NCBI RefSeq assembly: GCF_019649055.1
Contig: NW_026570221.1
Location: 3,472,001 to 3,536,000, forward strand
Origin: Paramacrobiotus metropolitanus
Lineage: Eukaryota > Tardigrada > Eutardigrada > Parachela > Macrobiotidae
Direction of reading: 5' to 3'
DNA length: 64,000 bases
The notes under the pieces: generated by a model
Databases searched by the model: none
The model's input: only the letters and a program-made list of their open reading frames with translations
What the model was told of the DNA's origin: nothing
Part shown: one piece after another, positions 51,091 through 61,943 of the stretch
Numbering within the stretch: the stretch's first letter is position 1
How the letters are laid out: each line of letters opens with the position of its first letter
Made by a program: the position numbers and the translations under genes

Positions 51091-52155
51091 AAGTGAAAGG
51101 TAGCGTGGATTGGTAGTGTACCGATGTGAATGGTCGTGTCAAAGGTAAGATTTTATAAGAAATAACATTATCAAACATACGACTGAGACATGAGCAGGCA
51201 AAAGATCGAAATAAGAGCAAATAATAAAATAAATAAAATAAGGAAAACTAGAAGAACAAAGGACATTATACCAGGAGTTTCCCTATTTTGCCTGTTTGAC
51301 GCAATAAATCACCGATATTTTGTTGCATTAATTATTTTCTGAGCAATTGAAGAAAGAAAGAGCTAAATAAGTTATACACGGATGCCTTTTGTGTCCAAAA
51401 CGGATAGCTTAATAACACAATATATCTAGCGCTGAAGAAATAAATAAACAACCGAGCGAACCAAAACAAACCACGGAAAAAATAATCCTGGTAAACCATC
51501 AATAATGAAGACTGCGAAAAACGATGCAATGGGCGTTAAATACAATGCACCGGTTAAAATTCAGGTAAACGGTACGCCTTTACAACGTAAATGCGAATTG
51601 CATCAGTTTTAGCTTGTAAATGATAAATTCATACATATTGCAAATAAAATAACTCTAAATAAAAAAAATAAATCTAACAATATTTAGTTGTGTACAAACT
51701 GATGTTTTAATACAAAATAGACCGCATGCGAAAAAATGCATCATATTTCGCGGACAACTCAAAAATAATGAAAAAAATCCAATAGATTGCCGCGGCAGAA
51801 TTTGATTTCGTATTAATAGAGAAGTATTAAAAAAAGTAAATATTGAAATAACAAAATTTCAACTGTAATTTTTGGGGCTCTTCGAAATTAACTGTGCGCC
51901 CAAAAATTTTGGGGCGCATAGCACAATCGCATTTTTCATCGCACTTCTTTAACGGTAGAAATAAATGACTGTATTCTTTAATTTAACGATAATGAGCATG
52001 CGGTCTGACATTCAGCATTTCATGCGAACTTCAAGTCTGTTCCTGCTTTCCGTATAATAGTCGGAGCATCCTTAAAGACTATAGTAATATCACATACATA
52101 TTTGAGGACGTTGTTTTTAGTATTACAGTAATACGCTACAAGATCCGGCTCATAC
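51091..52155. other. Non-coding, presumed serpin intron
   Basis: AT-rich with homopolymer runs. The missing serpin exon between the two identified ones was not found here. Confidence 0.3.
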
Positions 52156-52387
52156 ATTGGAGGAGCCCGTGCTTCTGGTCATCGTTCATTTTCAATTCCG
52201 TCAGCACAGTGTGGAAGTGATCCAGGGTATAGTCGTCGCGAAGTCCCAATACATCAGCTATTTGCTGCCGCGTCTCCCCCTTTGCACCAGTGTAAGCCGC
52301 AAGAACGGCGAGTTCCGCACAGATGGGTGACCACAGCGCGTTTGATTCGCAAAATCTCTGCCCACACAGGCTTTTATAAACCCTCAC
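52156..52387 (-). CDS. Serpin N-terminal exon
   Basis: The minus-strand frame reads YKSLCGQRFCESNALWSPIC, then AELAVLAAYTGAKGETRQQI, ADVLGLRDDYTLDHFHTVLT. This is the classic N-terminal serpin signature (N-x-x-x-SP followed by Y-x-GA-x-G-x-T-x-x-x-I). It ends at a donor-like CAAT/GTATGAG at 52,155. The true start or upstream exon is uncertain: the frame opens with a GTG and no signal peptide is seen, so it may be an intracellular (clade B-like) serpin or have an earlier exon. It pairs with the exon at 47,920-48,627 over a 3.5-kb interval that has received at least two repeats. Confidence 0.7.
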
Positions 52388-52798
52388 ACAAAAGTCTAAA
52401 CGGTAAGGACTAAGGAGTGTCCATTTCGGCCATGGTTCTCATTCCGGAGTGGGAAATAAACAATGTATAAGCCCTACAAATTCAGCACACGGCCAGTGTG
52501 AGAGAGCCTTTATTACCCCGGTATTATTATAAACTCAGTTGCTGAACAATCTATTTGCCCGGCCAAAAACGCGTTGCAGGCTTCCAGCTACCGAGTTACG
52601 TATTCGATAAAGCGCTGGGCGATATTCTAGTTTAATATCATGATCGTCAACCAATGCCAGCTACAATCGGCTGCTATGCTACAACGCACTGGACAATTTT
52701 CATCGACTGGATTAGTTCTTCAACATGACGTTCCTCCCTTAGACTGCCTCCTCTCTCTGTCTGTCTGTACGTTTGTCTCTCTGGCATTTCTATCTCTT
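52388..52798. other. Non-coding, no feature recognised
   Basis: Upstream of the serpin N-terminal exon. No TATA box was recognised with confidence. Confidence 0.25.
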
Positions 52799-52840
52799 CT
52801 CCCACCCACAGCCACACACACCACACACACACACACACCA
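52799..52840. repeat. CA microsatellite
   Basis: An imperfect (CA)n tract, CCACACACACCACACACACACACAC-like, produces a spurious His/Thr frame. Confidence 0.8.
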
Positions 52841-52957
52841 ACAGTCGATCGATTTTCTTCGATTTTTAACGTGCGCAAAATTTCTTCCGGATTGCTACAT
52901 ATTTGCTAGTAACTTACGGTAGTAGACCCACCCATCCAGCTCCAAGTGAGCTCTAGA

Positions 52958-52978
52958 CCCCGCGCAGTTTGCGCGGGG
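52958..52978. repeat. 21-bp palindrome CCCCGCGCAGTTTGCGCGGGG
   Basis: A near-perfect palindrome lies in AT-rich DNA, flanked by TAGA and TTTACT. Related versions are at 46,606-46,622 and 54,478-54,495. Confidence 0.6.
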
Positions 52979-52984
52979 TTTACT

Positions 52985-54950
52985 GGTATGCTTCCTAGTA
53001 CTCGAAACGGATATCATACGGTGTTGTATTATTAAGCAGCAAATGTGTGCTACCTCTCACATAAGTCGCATTTATTTTGCTGGATGTTCCAACTTTTACT
53101 TTCGAATTTCTACTGTACTGTAAAACTGTAGGGTAAACTAACCCGGCACCATTTCCGCCTCCAATTCCAACAAAATTTCAGTTTTTGTAAAAAGGTAGTA
53201 GACTACCGTGGTTTGTTTAAAACAAAAAAAATATTTTTATCTGCAAAGATCAGTTGGGCGTGGTCTAACATAAATTCAATGAGTACATAGTATTGCATAG
53301 AAGTACTATTATTATGCAGCACTAGTATTTACCTTAACATTCACATTAATTTTGCGACGGTGGACCCTTCCTGGTGTCAAGCACCGACATAACTCCAAAA
53401 ACGCTTCCAGTAGTCCCATCTTGCCTGGCAAGTACTGCATCATGCATTTTTAAAATTTTACATAAATACTTCCTAATACGTAATTCCCGAGCCATATGGA
53501 CATCCACGAAGCAGCTTAAAAATTAGCGAAGTTACTAGTATTAGATTTTTGAAGTTTCCTAATTTTGTTGCAATAGTCAGCGCACGCGCCGTAGTACGTA
53601 CGTTGGTGCTCGATTGGCATCTGGAAGGATCCACGGGACGTGCAGTGCCAGTAAAAACGACACTGCGGCAGAAAATGCAATTAGTATTTAATACTACATT
53701 CTAATAGTATGTGTACTCTGTACTCATTAAATTTCTGCTTGGCTACGCCCATTTGACCTTTGCAGATGAAAATATTTTCAATCATACCACGGCAGTATAC
53801 TACGTTTTCACAAAATACGAATTTGTTTTTAATTTGGAGACGGAAACAGTGCCTGGTACTGCTGGGAGTCAGTACTGCACGGTCTGCACCTGACAGCGTT
53901 TATACAGTCCAGGTTCGAATACGCTGTACAATGCACATTCCGTGTCAGACCATTTCGGCATCCGGGCATTTCGGCGTAAGACACTTCGGCATACTGCAAC
54001 CGGACTTGGGAATTATACCCATCTCGTATCGATGGAAGTAGAGTGAAGCGGTGTGGTTGTATAAGACCTGGAATAAGAACGCGTTTTCCGTGCCCGAATA
54101 TCCATCAAACATGGTTGTTTTTCGCGACTAGTTAAAGGTCTCCCTACAACGCCCGGACAGCTACACGAGTAGATGCGAAGGCAACCAAGAAGATCGGGGA
54201 ATCCACATTTGCCGTTCGCATGAGAGATCTTTTTTCGAGCATACAGAATGTTACTGTACGCCGTACGGTAATGCGGAAACTGCTGGCCTTTTAAATCTGC
54301 ATTGAAAGCGGGTGATCTGGGTAGATTGGTTTGTCGGTTTTTCCTTGTTAGATTCTTGGGTGTATTCTGCTCTTTTCTTGTGTTTTGTCGACGAGACAGC
54401 GTCGCTTTAATACACTGTATAAGTCAGTGGATTGTCTGCTCTTGTGAAAATGAATATTAACAACTACTCGTAGCAAACCCCGCGCAAATTGCGCGAAATA
54501 ATTCGGCTGGAATCAAAATGTGGGATTTGGGGGCTGGGTAATGCGTATTAGGATCAGGAGGAACGATAGGCAGCGAGCTAAACGAGGTACTGCTGCTTTT
54601 AATAGCACACGTTCGGACACGCAATTATGTAATCGTGACGTTCCTTATTAAACGTTATACGTGCAATACATCGAGCAAGGTACTGTTGGTTAATACGACA
54701 ATAGTAATGATTATCATCGCCGTCAGAATATCTATCGCTTGGGATCAAAACCAGTCGCACGCTTAAAAAAATGGAAAAAGGGCACCGGCATCATTAGACG
54801 CCGGCTGAACAAAGATAAGCATTGCAGATTTGAGCTACCGGTAAATGAATCAAGTGAGCAGCCGCCTCCAAACTCCACAAAGAATAATCAAAAACAAATA
54901 CACCTCCCCAAAACTAATCCGTCACCGGGCGAATTTATCCATAAATAATA
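52985..54950. other. Mostly non-coding, no gene recognised
   Basis: The interval contains the third GCGCAAATTGCGC palindrome (54,481-54,495). A lysine-rich 69-codon frame at 54,739-54,948 has no support and is not called. Confidence 0.3.
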
Positions 54951-54975
54951 TTGTGAAAATTCCTTGAAAGATCGT

Positions 54976-55420
54976 TTAGAATTTGCTCTTGATCCACTTC
55001 CACGGATGGCGCTTGAAGCGCAGCTTTTCCTTGGCGCGCCGACTGACCGGCGGCAGTCCGTCGTCCTCCTGCACGAGCATCTGGCTGGGATAGGCCAGAT
55101 GGTTGATGCTCTCCATCACGGAGGTGCCCTCGATGAAGGACAGCCGGCGTCCCGGCGTCTCCCGACGGCCCCCGGAGGTCGACGCGCCGTCGTAGCTCAC
55201 CGGACTGCCCATCGGACTCCATCGCCGACGTCCGTCTGCCGCATCAACGGGTGCGTCACCGGGGAATGACAGGCGGTTGCTGTGGGTGCGCAGGGCCGTT
55301 GGGCGGTGGCGCTGGGAGGCCGGGTTGGTGTGGCGCGGGAGTGGGGGGTGTGGGGCGGGGCGGTGAATCCGGGAGGGGGGTCTCTTCCAGCTCCGTCAGA
55401 CTGACTTCCGGGAGCTTCTC
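54976..55420 (-). CDS. GC-rich exon, probable C-terminal part of a host protein
   Basis: A GC-rich island stands out from the AT-rich flanks. The minus-strand frame ending at 54,976 reads RRETPGRRLSFIEGTSVMES, INHLAYPSQMLVQEDDGLPP, VSRRAKEKLRFKRHPWKWIK, then a stop. Upstream it continues open through a Pro/Arg-rich, disordered-looking stretch (NRLSFPGDAPVDAADG) to about 55,420, where it meets a stop, so an acceptor should lie in between. RRLSF-type sites suit basophilic kinases. The basic FKRHPWKW end slightly resembles the start of phosphatase-and-actin regulator proteins, but that is weak. The frame choice over 55,215-55,420 is uncertain. Confidence 0.4.
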
Positions 55421-55481
55421 CAGTTACCTTGTCCCTACTGAACTGACAGTTTTCTGCCCACCTTCCGCCATGCAGTAACAA

Positions 55482-57060
55482 TTATTCTCAAAATAATATC
55501 TGGAGTGCACCAAGGCACCAGCCAGCCAAATGTATGTTACGTGGCGCGCCCTAGTATGGATGTATGCGTAACCCGTAAATTTCTAATGTTCGCTGTATTT
55601 ACGAATGCTCAATCTGTCGACAGCCTTGTACCTCTTTGGGGGCCGGGAGGATGGGTATTTCACATGGTGCCACGCTTGGAAGAGGATGGGGATTTCTCAT
55701 GCGCTGCATGTAAAATAACTAAATTAACCTTTAATAAGTATCATGGTACGAGTACAAACTATGCACCAGAACACCTATCCTCCCCCGAGCGTGCTCGGGA
55801 TATCGCGCTGGTCGGCAACCTTTGCGTGGAGATCTGCCGCATTATGTTGATCAAATCAACGTTCCTGTTGTTCTCCAATATGGCAAGTGAGCCGGCTAGA
55901 ATTTTACCAAACTACGCGGTTCTTCGGCCGTCCGCTGCATTAGAACCGAGAAATTATTTTGAAAATCTGTTTAAAAACTATTCGGCAAGCTGGAAAGAAT
56001 TTTGAAAGTTATTTCAAGATTTAAAACTATTCATGTGATTTTCGCGAATTTTTTGATGAAATCAGAAATTAGGTTTTTAATTCCTTTATACTTTATACAT
56101 TTGGAAATTATTTCAACGATACAATAATTCAGAAAGAACGTTTACTCGGGAAATGATTTCGATGTTTCGATAATTTTTACATATTATTTGGCCACTTCAA
56201 AAAAATTTTTGGCAAACATATTCCAGTTTATCTATCCAGTGTTTAAATAAAGCACAAAGTACAAAATGTTACTAATTTATAACTTAATCTAAAAAATCAT
56301 TGGCGGCTAAACTAAAAACTAATTTGCAGAATTTAAGAAATTTCATATTCTGGTAAAAGCTGTTAGCCCTTAGAAAATTTTTTCAGCTAACTCAAAAACT
56401 AAATCAGAAAACAATTTCGGAATACCCCGGAATCCCGGATTAAAAGATTAAACCTTAAAAACTCAGCCACAAAATGTAAGCTATTTTGCGTTTTTTTCAA
56501 TGTTTAATTTTTAGCTATCAAGTAGTGTATCAAAAGTTGAGAACGCTTGCAATTGCTGTTATTTGTGTGGCTATTTGCCAACTAAGAATTTTAGGTGACT
56601 AAAAATTAGCTTGAACATTGACTGAGAACTATGTAAGCCGTTAGAAACTTATACTAAATGTCAATCTTAAGATTTCAAAAGTAAAATGGAATAATATTAA
56701 AATAATTTTGGAATTGCAGGAATTTATTTGAAAATGTAAACAATTTTATGAAAATAATTTCGGAAATGCATAGGAAAGTTTAGCCGAAATAATATTTTAA
56801 CAAACATCAAAAATAAAAGTAATTTCCTTCTGATATGCGGAGCACTTACGGTTGCGCAAATAACGGGATGGCGGACATCCAGCCGCTATGTCGCTATGTG
56901 CAAGGTGAGCAAGAAAAGCGACACGCACGCAGATATTTCCTTTACTAATAACAGTATGGCGGGAACAATTATGTTCCAATACAGTAATAATTATGATTCT
57001 ATTCAACGGCAAAGAGATCGTATATACGGAAGAACGGAACGGATTCTCACGATTTGTAAT
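55482..57060. other. Non-coding, no feature recognised
   Basis: A 166-codon plus-strand frame at 55,505-56,005 lacks motifs and splice support and is not called. The rest is AT-rich. Confidence 0.3.
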
Positions 57061-57066
57061 ACCATG

Positions 57067-57139
57067 ATTTGGTTGTGCAGTGTGTTCATGCGTAGAAATA
57101 TGTCATACTTCTACGCATGAACACACTGCACAACCAAAT
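57067..57139. ncRNA. Isolated hairpin with perfect 31-base arms
   Basis: Arms 57,067-57,097 and 57,109-57,139 are perfectly complementary around an 11-base loop (73 bases in total), the same dimensions as the four hairpins at 4.0-4.5 kb but unrelated in sequence. It directly borders dispersed repeat R1, so it may be a transposon end rather than a small-RNA gene. Confidence 0.45.
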
Positions 57140-57540
57140 GATTAGGTTTGCCACACAAATCTAGTACAAATGAGTAGCCCCCTCTTTACTACTAAATAAC
57201 TACACACACAGTTCGAACGGCTGCGTAACGTTTGCGATGCCCGGCCGTGTATCAAGCAGGGGCCACGAGGACCCGGTAAAAGCTTTCCCTAATCGGCCAG
57301 CTACAGCAGCGGAACATGGTTCGCCTGCTGATGGCACAACTAACAGTCAAAAATACACGAACTGGGAACGCGCATACCCACCACATTTTACCGGCAAAAT
57401 ATAATTATTGTGGGCGTCCGGCGTTGAAGGTATCGGCCCTGTTCCGTAGCTGTTCGGTGTGCGGAATGTATGCACTGCAGTTTCTATGCGCGACTGGTAT
57501 TGATTTTTAGCCTGTGCGGCTGTGCCGGTACGAAGAGGAG
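57130..57540 (+). repeat. Dispersed repeat R1, copy 2
   Basis: This is the counterpart of 35,300-35,680. Here the array-plus-R2 segment is absent between R1 and the SINE-like block, showing that the 51-bp array element was inserted into, or lost from, this composite. Confidence 0.55.
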
Positions 57541-57649
57541 GGGGCAGTCATTTTGCTTTTTCTGCAAGTGCAATGTCACAGTAAAGCGCTTAACTGTGAA
57601 CTTGGCGGGCGTGACAATATAATTAAGAAAAAACAACAGAAATCAACGG

Positions 57650-57780
57650 TGAATATTATCTACTGTATATAGCACGAAAAAGGGAATAAAGAGGGGTCAG
57701 ACCGGAACTGAACCCGAGACATCCTGTACCCGAAATAAAAATAATACCCGTAGACGACCTTGCCGCTTCTAACCGTGATT
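57650..57780 (-). mobile_element. tRNA-derived SINE-like copy 2
   Basis: On the minus strand TTAGAAGCGGCAAGG (box A-like) and GGTTCAGTTCC (box B-like) are followed by CCTCTTTATTCCCTTTTTCG and TATTCACCGTTG, in the same order as in copy 1. A tRNA cloverleaf is not intact. Confidence 0.5.
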
Positions 57781-58884
57781 ACAAAAACTTTGCTGAACAG
57801 CAACAATAAATTACACCCTGGTCGCGCCAAGTTGGCGGTAAGGCGTTTTTTTCCTCCGGCATCGTGTCGCGCGTGTAATCTCCATCGATCTTAAAGTTTA
57901 AAGTCTATTTTATACAGTCTTTTATACGTACTTTTTCTAGTACGTACAGTCTTTCGTACGTTTCTAGTATACTGTACAGTCTTTCATAGCGCATTTAATG
58001 ATCATTTAAGATCCAACGAAGGTTTCCTGTTACACGGCGAAAAACAACTTTTGCCGTAACCAAAAAATACTTCCCACAGTTATGCGGTGACCTCGACAAG
58101 GAAGCCGCCCAACATTCTTACCACGCTCGATCTTTGAAAACCTTGAATGCAAAAAATGTTTGATAAAGTAGGTAATCTCGTAGAAGGCACTCGTTCTTTC
58201 ATGTATTTCAGAACATTTTGCAAAGATATTTGAAAAATATCATAGATGTTCAAGGTTTTGTGTCGAGGTTCGAATTTACGCAGGCACCCATAAGAGGAAC
58301 ACTAATCCGACAAGAAAATAATATAATTTCTATAATGTGGCTGTACTTTGCTGTGCTCCAGTCTGCCAGGCCATACTCTGCGCAGTTTCCTAAATGCTTG
58401 TAAATAGCCAGAATATTGTGATGAGGGAATAAGAAAGCAACGCAATATGAAAATAATTTCCCACTACCGTAACAGGCACAGTCGCAGATTCACTACAGAG
58501 TACACACAAACATTCTTCCACTTTTCAGGGAGCTTTGACTGCGCATAAGTATTAAATATCGCGATGTAGTACTGGCACTCCATAGATGGGCACCATATAA
58601 AGGCAGTGCGACCACTTCCTTTACATAATAATTGTCAGGACTGGCTGACATCGTCAGGTTTAGTTGCTAATAACGTCTTCGAGGCACTTCCAGGACAGAC
58701 GGGCAGCGTGACAGACAGACACTTTTTTCGTCTGTGCTGAAGTAGAGTCGACAAGTAAGAGTTACCGTGCTGGTTCTGGTGGCAGAGGAACCAGGCAAAA
58801 GTGCTGGACAGACTTCCCAGTCACACACGTACATCCCGCTTGACGCTAATAATCCTAATTAAGCTAATAATGCTTTCCCATAAA
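57781..58884. other. Non-coding, no feature recognised
   Basis: Short GTACAGTCTTT repeats lie near 57,918-57,985. No coding exon is recognised. Confidence 0.3.
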
Positions 58885-58945
58885 GAAAAACGTCTGTTTG
58901 GACTATAAACTGAATCTTTTTCGGTTGTTTTAAAAAGCAACAATA
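58885..58945 (+). repeat. Dispersed repeat, shared with 22,140-22,205
   Basis: ACTATAAACTGAATCTTTTTC and following bases match the 22-kb copy with scattered differences. Confidence 0.5.
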
Positions 58946-59324
58946 TCCAAAAAATATTCAAAGAAGATCAGAGTCTTTATATACTCTTGCCAGCGTTTAT
59001 TCAATAGTTTACCATTAGTAAATGAGTATTATACTTTCACCGACCACGGGAGCCATGCAGCGATTGAAAACGTATTGGTACAATGTTCAAACAAAGGGCC
59101 CCGCACGAAGTTCGCGTGCAGCCCATACGCGCGGCGCGTAATACGTAACCGGCATTGCGCACCGTGATCGAGCACTGACTGGTAGAAATTTTGAACTTTC
59201 TTTGTTTCATTTCACTTTCTCGAACTTTCAATTTATTCATACAGTACTTTTTTCAGACTATTTTCTTCCTTTTCGTCTGAAAAAATATAGTTATTGTCGT
59301 ATTTCGCACTTTTTTCACTTCAAA

Positions 59325-60772
59325 ATGGCAGGCGAATTGGATTGGCAAAACGGTGTTGTTACTGACATTATGCGCGGTCCCAATCAGGGGAACCTGAACA
59401 ATCTGGCCGTCATAGTGGATCGCAGCGCGGAGTTATTTCGGGATATCCCAATCACCTTGCAAAACCTGGAGGTCGCTCCTGCTTTGGATATCCAATATTT
59501 GCGCATTATGGAGGCACTGGCAGTCGCGTGGTAGGATATCTGTTCGCTCAAGTTATCTTAAAATTGTTAATTTATATGCACAAAGTTTGTTTGCAGCCAC
59601 GGGGATATCCCGACGATTGGCAAGGAACTGCACTCTGCTGTCGTGCTGGAACGCTGGGATTACCACGACATCGTCAGCCTCGGAGAGTTTCTCAAGCGCT
59701 GGCGAGTGAAGGAGGAAGTCATTAAAAGCATCATGCTGCCAGGTGGATTGCGCTGGCGCACAGGAAACGACCATTTCCGCGTGGTCTTCATCGACGCATT
59801 TTTGCGCCCGTTTGCAGTTGGCGCGGACCGTGACGCGGAGGTACATAAAAACAAATTTATACTTTTTTTATTAACATTTAGGGAAAACATCAAGGGGATA
59901 AATTTACCATTGACTAGAAGAATCGGATAACTGCTATTTTGGAACACTATTCTATTGTACCGCGTTATTATTGTTTGGATATCCATGGAAACGTAAACGT
60001 GTGTGCGAAATTAGTGTGGCTTCGCAAATGAATTTTTTGTTTAGTTGTTTATGCGATTGGCTCTTCACTGCGGAATCCCAAAGTTGGCGAATGTCGTCAA
60101 TACCGAACATTTGATTGCCGATGGAGCGTATAGTTTTCAACGCGCTCGCGACTGCATCCGCAGCTGTGAACATCATATTCGTGAGATGTACGCAGAATTT
60201 TCAAATTTAAAGGTGTTATGCTCAACAGGCTGCAATCATTATTGTTGTAGGCGTAGGCAGCGCGACACTGGGCACCACGTTCAACGGGTGCGCTGTCCGT
60301 ACTGTGCCGCAGATCCTGTCGCTCACCGTTTGAACCAACACGTTATGGATGCCCATCGTGATCAGTTTGTACGTTTTCTTGCATTTCATATAATTCAACG
60401 AAAAGACTCATTTTATACACTGCGGGATATCCCTATGTTTCTTAGATGCAGAATGGATTTGAGTGTGAAAAGTGTCACCTGCCGGTGCGCGGTCCGGCGG
60501 ATAGAACCAGCCCGGATGCTACGTTTCATGCGGCAATCTGCCCGTTTATGGAAAGCGCGTTTTTCGACGATATTTTGCCGGCGAACGGACGAGCTTTTCC
60601 CGTTTCCAAGGAATTTCATCGTCGCTTTCGCCGCGGGCAGGGATTCCACGGAGAAGCGGCTATCCAATATAATCAGGCTGGCGGATTTGCGTTCGATATT
60701 CAGGAGTGTAGACACGTTCGGGATATCCCAATGGTTTTGTGCTGCAATGAGGGAATTAACCTTTTGTTGTGA
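59325..60772 (+). CDS. Five-exon zinc-finger protein, probable second gene of the right-hand transposon
   Basis: Splice sites give exons 59,325-59,530, 59,597-59,840, 60,045-60,212, 60,261-60,368 and 60,446-60,772, joining in an open frame of about 350 codons. Donors read GTAGGA, GTACAT, GTGTTA and GTACGT; acceptors include TTTGCAG and TTTAG. The last three junctions are all phase 0. The N-terminal 200 residues are helical and unrecognised (ERWDYHDIVSLGEFLKRWRV). A C2H2-like finger follows (CPYC, 11 residues, H-x4-H), then a C-x2-C-x17-H-x3-C finger (CEKC...HAAIC). Zinc fingers suggest nucleic-acid binding in the nucleus. Eight GGATATC-type palindromes lie in its exons and introns, linking it to the transposase on the other strand. 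It could be an accessory DNA-binding factor, as CACTA elements often carry. The exon model is mine and untested. Confidence 0.55.
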
Positions 60773-61575
60773 ATATTACATTTCGCAGTCTGTTCAGGTA
60801 TCGGCTCCACTGGTTTTAGTTTCATTAGGAATTTGCCTTAGTAGTATATGTTTCCTGCAGAGCGCAGTGTGGGAAAGCGTTTTGTTCTGATTGGGGAATG
60901 GTTGTATCTTTTGTGATTTATTTTTTTGGAAGTATTACGGACAAATAGAGTGGTATATCTGTGAACAGTTTTTTACTTTTGGTGATGTCAGAGAGAAAGT
61001 GATAAGTGGCAGTAAAAACTAACTCCTTTTCTGTCCATGGTGTACACGCCACTAGCAGGAGGTTACGTTCAAGATGTTTACTGCATCGACGAGCCGTTGA
61101 AATGACCGAGCCGTATCTGCGATTTTCTTTGGATTTGTTATTTGTGTCAATAAGTAAATATAAATGTTTATGATCTACATAATTTCCTTGGCCATCCATT
61201 TTATTCGAGCAGCAACGATTTCTAATTTTGTGGCCATTTAACGGAGGCGTGAGCACTGTTGTCCCAAATGGACGTTAAAATCAAGTATCGCCACAAGGAC
61301 GATGCAGTGTTGCCTACACCATTGACAAGCACCGCAAGCGGGATCTGGGAGTTATGCGACAGTTGCGGGAATCGGGGGAGATTGCCACCCGAATCGAGAC
61401 GTTCTATATGCAGTGCGCAGGTATTAAGCAATACAATGTTGAGCAATACATATGTATTATCTTATACCTTGTATGGATATCTAGCAGAGAAAGTTATTAT
61501 TACCCAGTAATCATAACAAATATCATAACAAACGTAAGTACAGTACTGTACAAACTTAAAAATCAGGACACTGTA
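60773..61575. other. Intergenic part of the right-hand element; one possible exon
   Basis: A coding-like piece at about 61,290-61,422 (plus strand, helical, DKHRKRDLGVMRQLRESGEI) ends at a donor-like GCAG/GTATTAAG, but its start and partners are unknown. GGATATCT lies at 61,475. Confidence 0.3.
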
Positions 61576-61890
61576 TCAATCTGATGGCACATTCGTTATT
61601 GCAGGACAGAGATAACTAAGCAACAGATTACAGTTCGACTGAATGCTAAATAAAGGCATGTCCAGTTGTTCAGCCACAATTGCTGCGGCGCACGAGTTAA
61701 CGTTTCCTTTTTTATATAAAACGGGAATATCCAGGTTGACGGGAATGCTAGACGGAATACCCGATTCCTTCCAGACGATCGGAACGGTACCGCTACCCGG
61801 CGACAAATACTTAACGAGTGCGTAAGTTGTTTTTCCGGTTCCGATTTTGCTGTGTTCTAAGATCACAAAGTTAAGAATCTGAACGACTTT
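61576..61890 (-). CDS. Possible last exon of the transposase
   Basis: A minus-strand frame preceded by GTCGTTCAG (acceptor-like) encodes about 100 residues (FVILEHSKIGTGKTTYALVK, then PGSGTVPIVWKESG) ending at a stop. It follows the transposase frame by about 60 bp, a plausible intron length here, but the phases I tried did not join without a stop. Confidence 0.3.
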   Translation of the reverse strand, partial: KVVQILNFVILEHSKIGTGKTTYALVKYLSPGSGTVPIVWKESGIPSSIPVNLDIPVLYKKGNVNSCAAAIVAEQLDMPLFSIQSNCNLLLSYLCPAITNVPSD

Positions 61891-61943
61891 TAAATTCTTT
61901 AGCCTCTAAACCGCATTACATCGAGGAGGTCCGTGATGCACGT

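Noticed and set aside
52640-52909. Frame with a (TH) repeat
   Set aside because: It depends on the CA microsatellite at 52.8 kb.
55505-56005. 166-codon plus-strand frame
   Set aside because: I see no recognisable domain, and the second half drifts into AT-rich low complexity. It may be chance.
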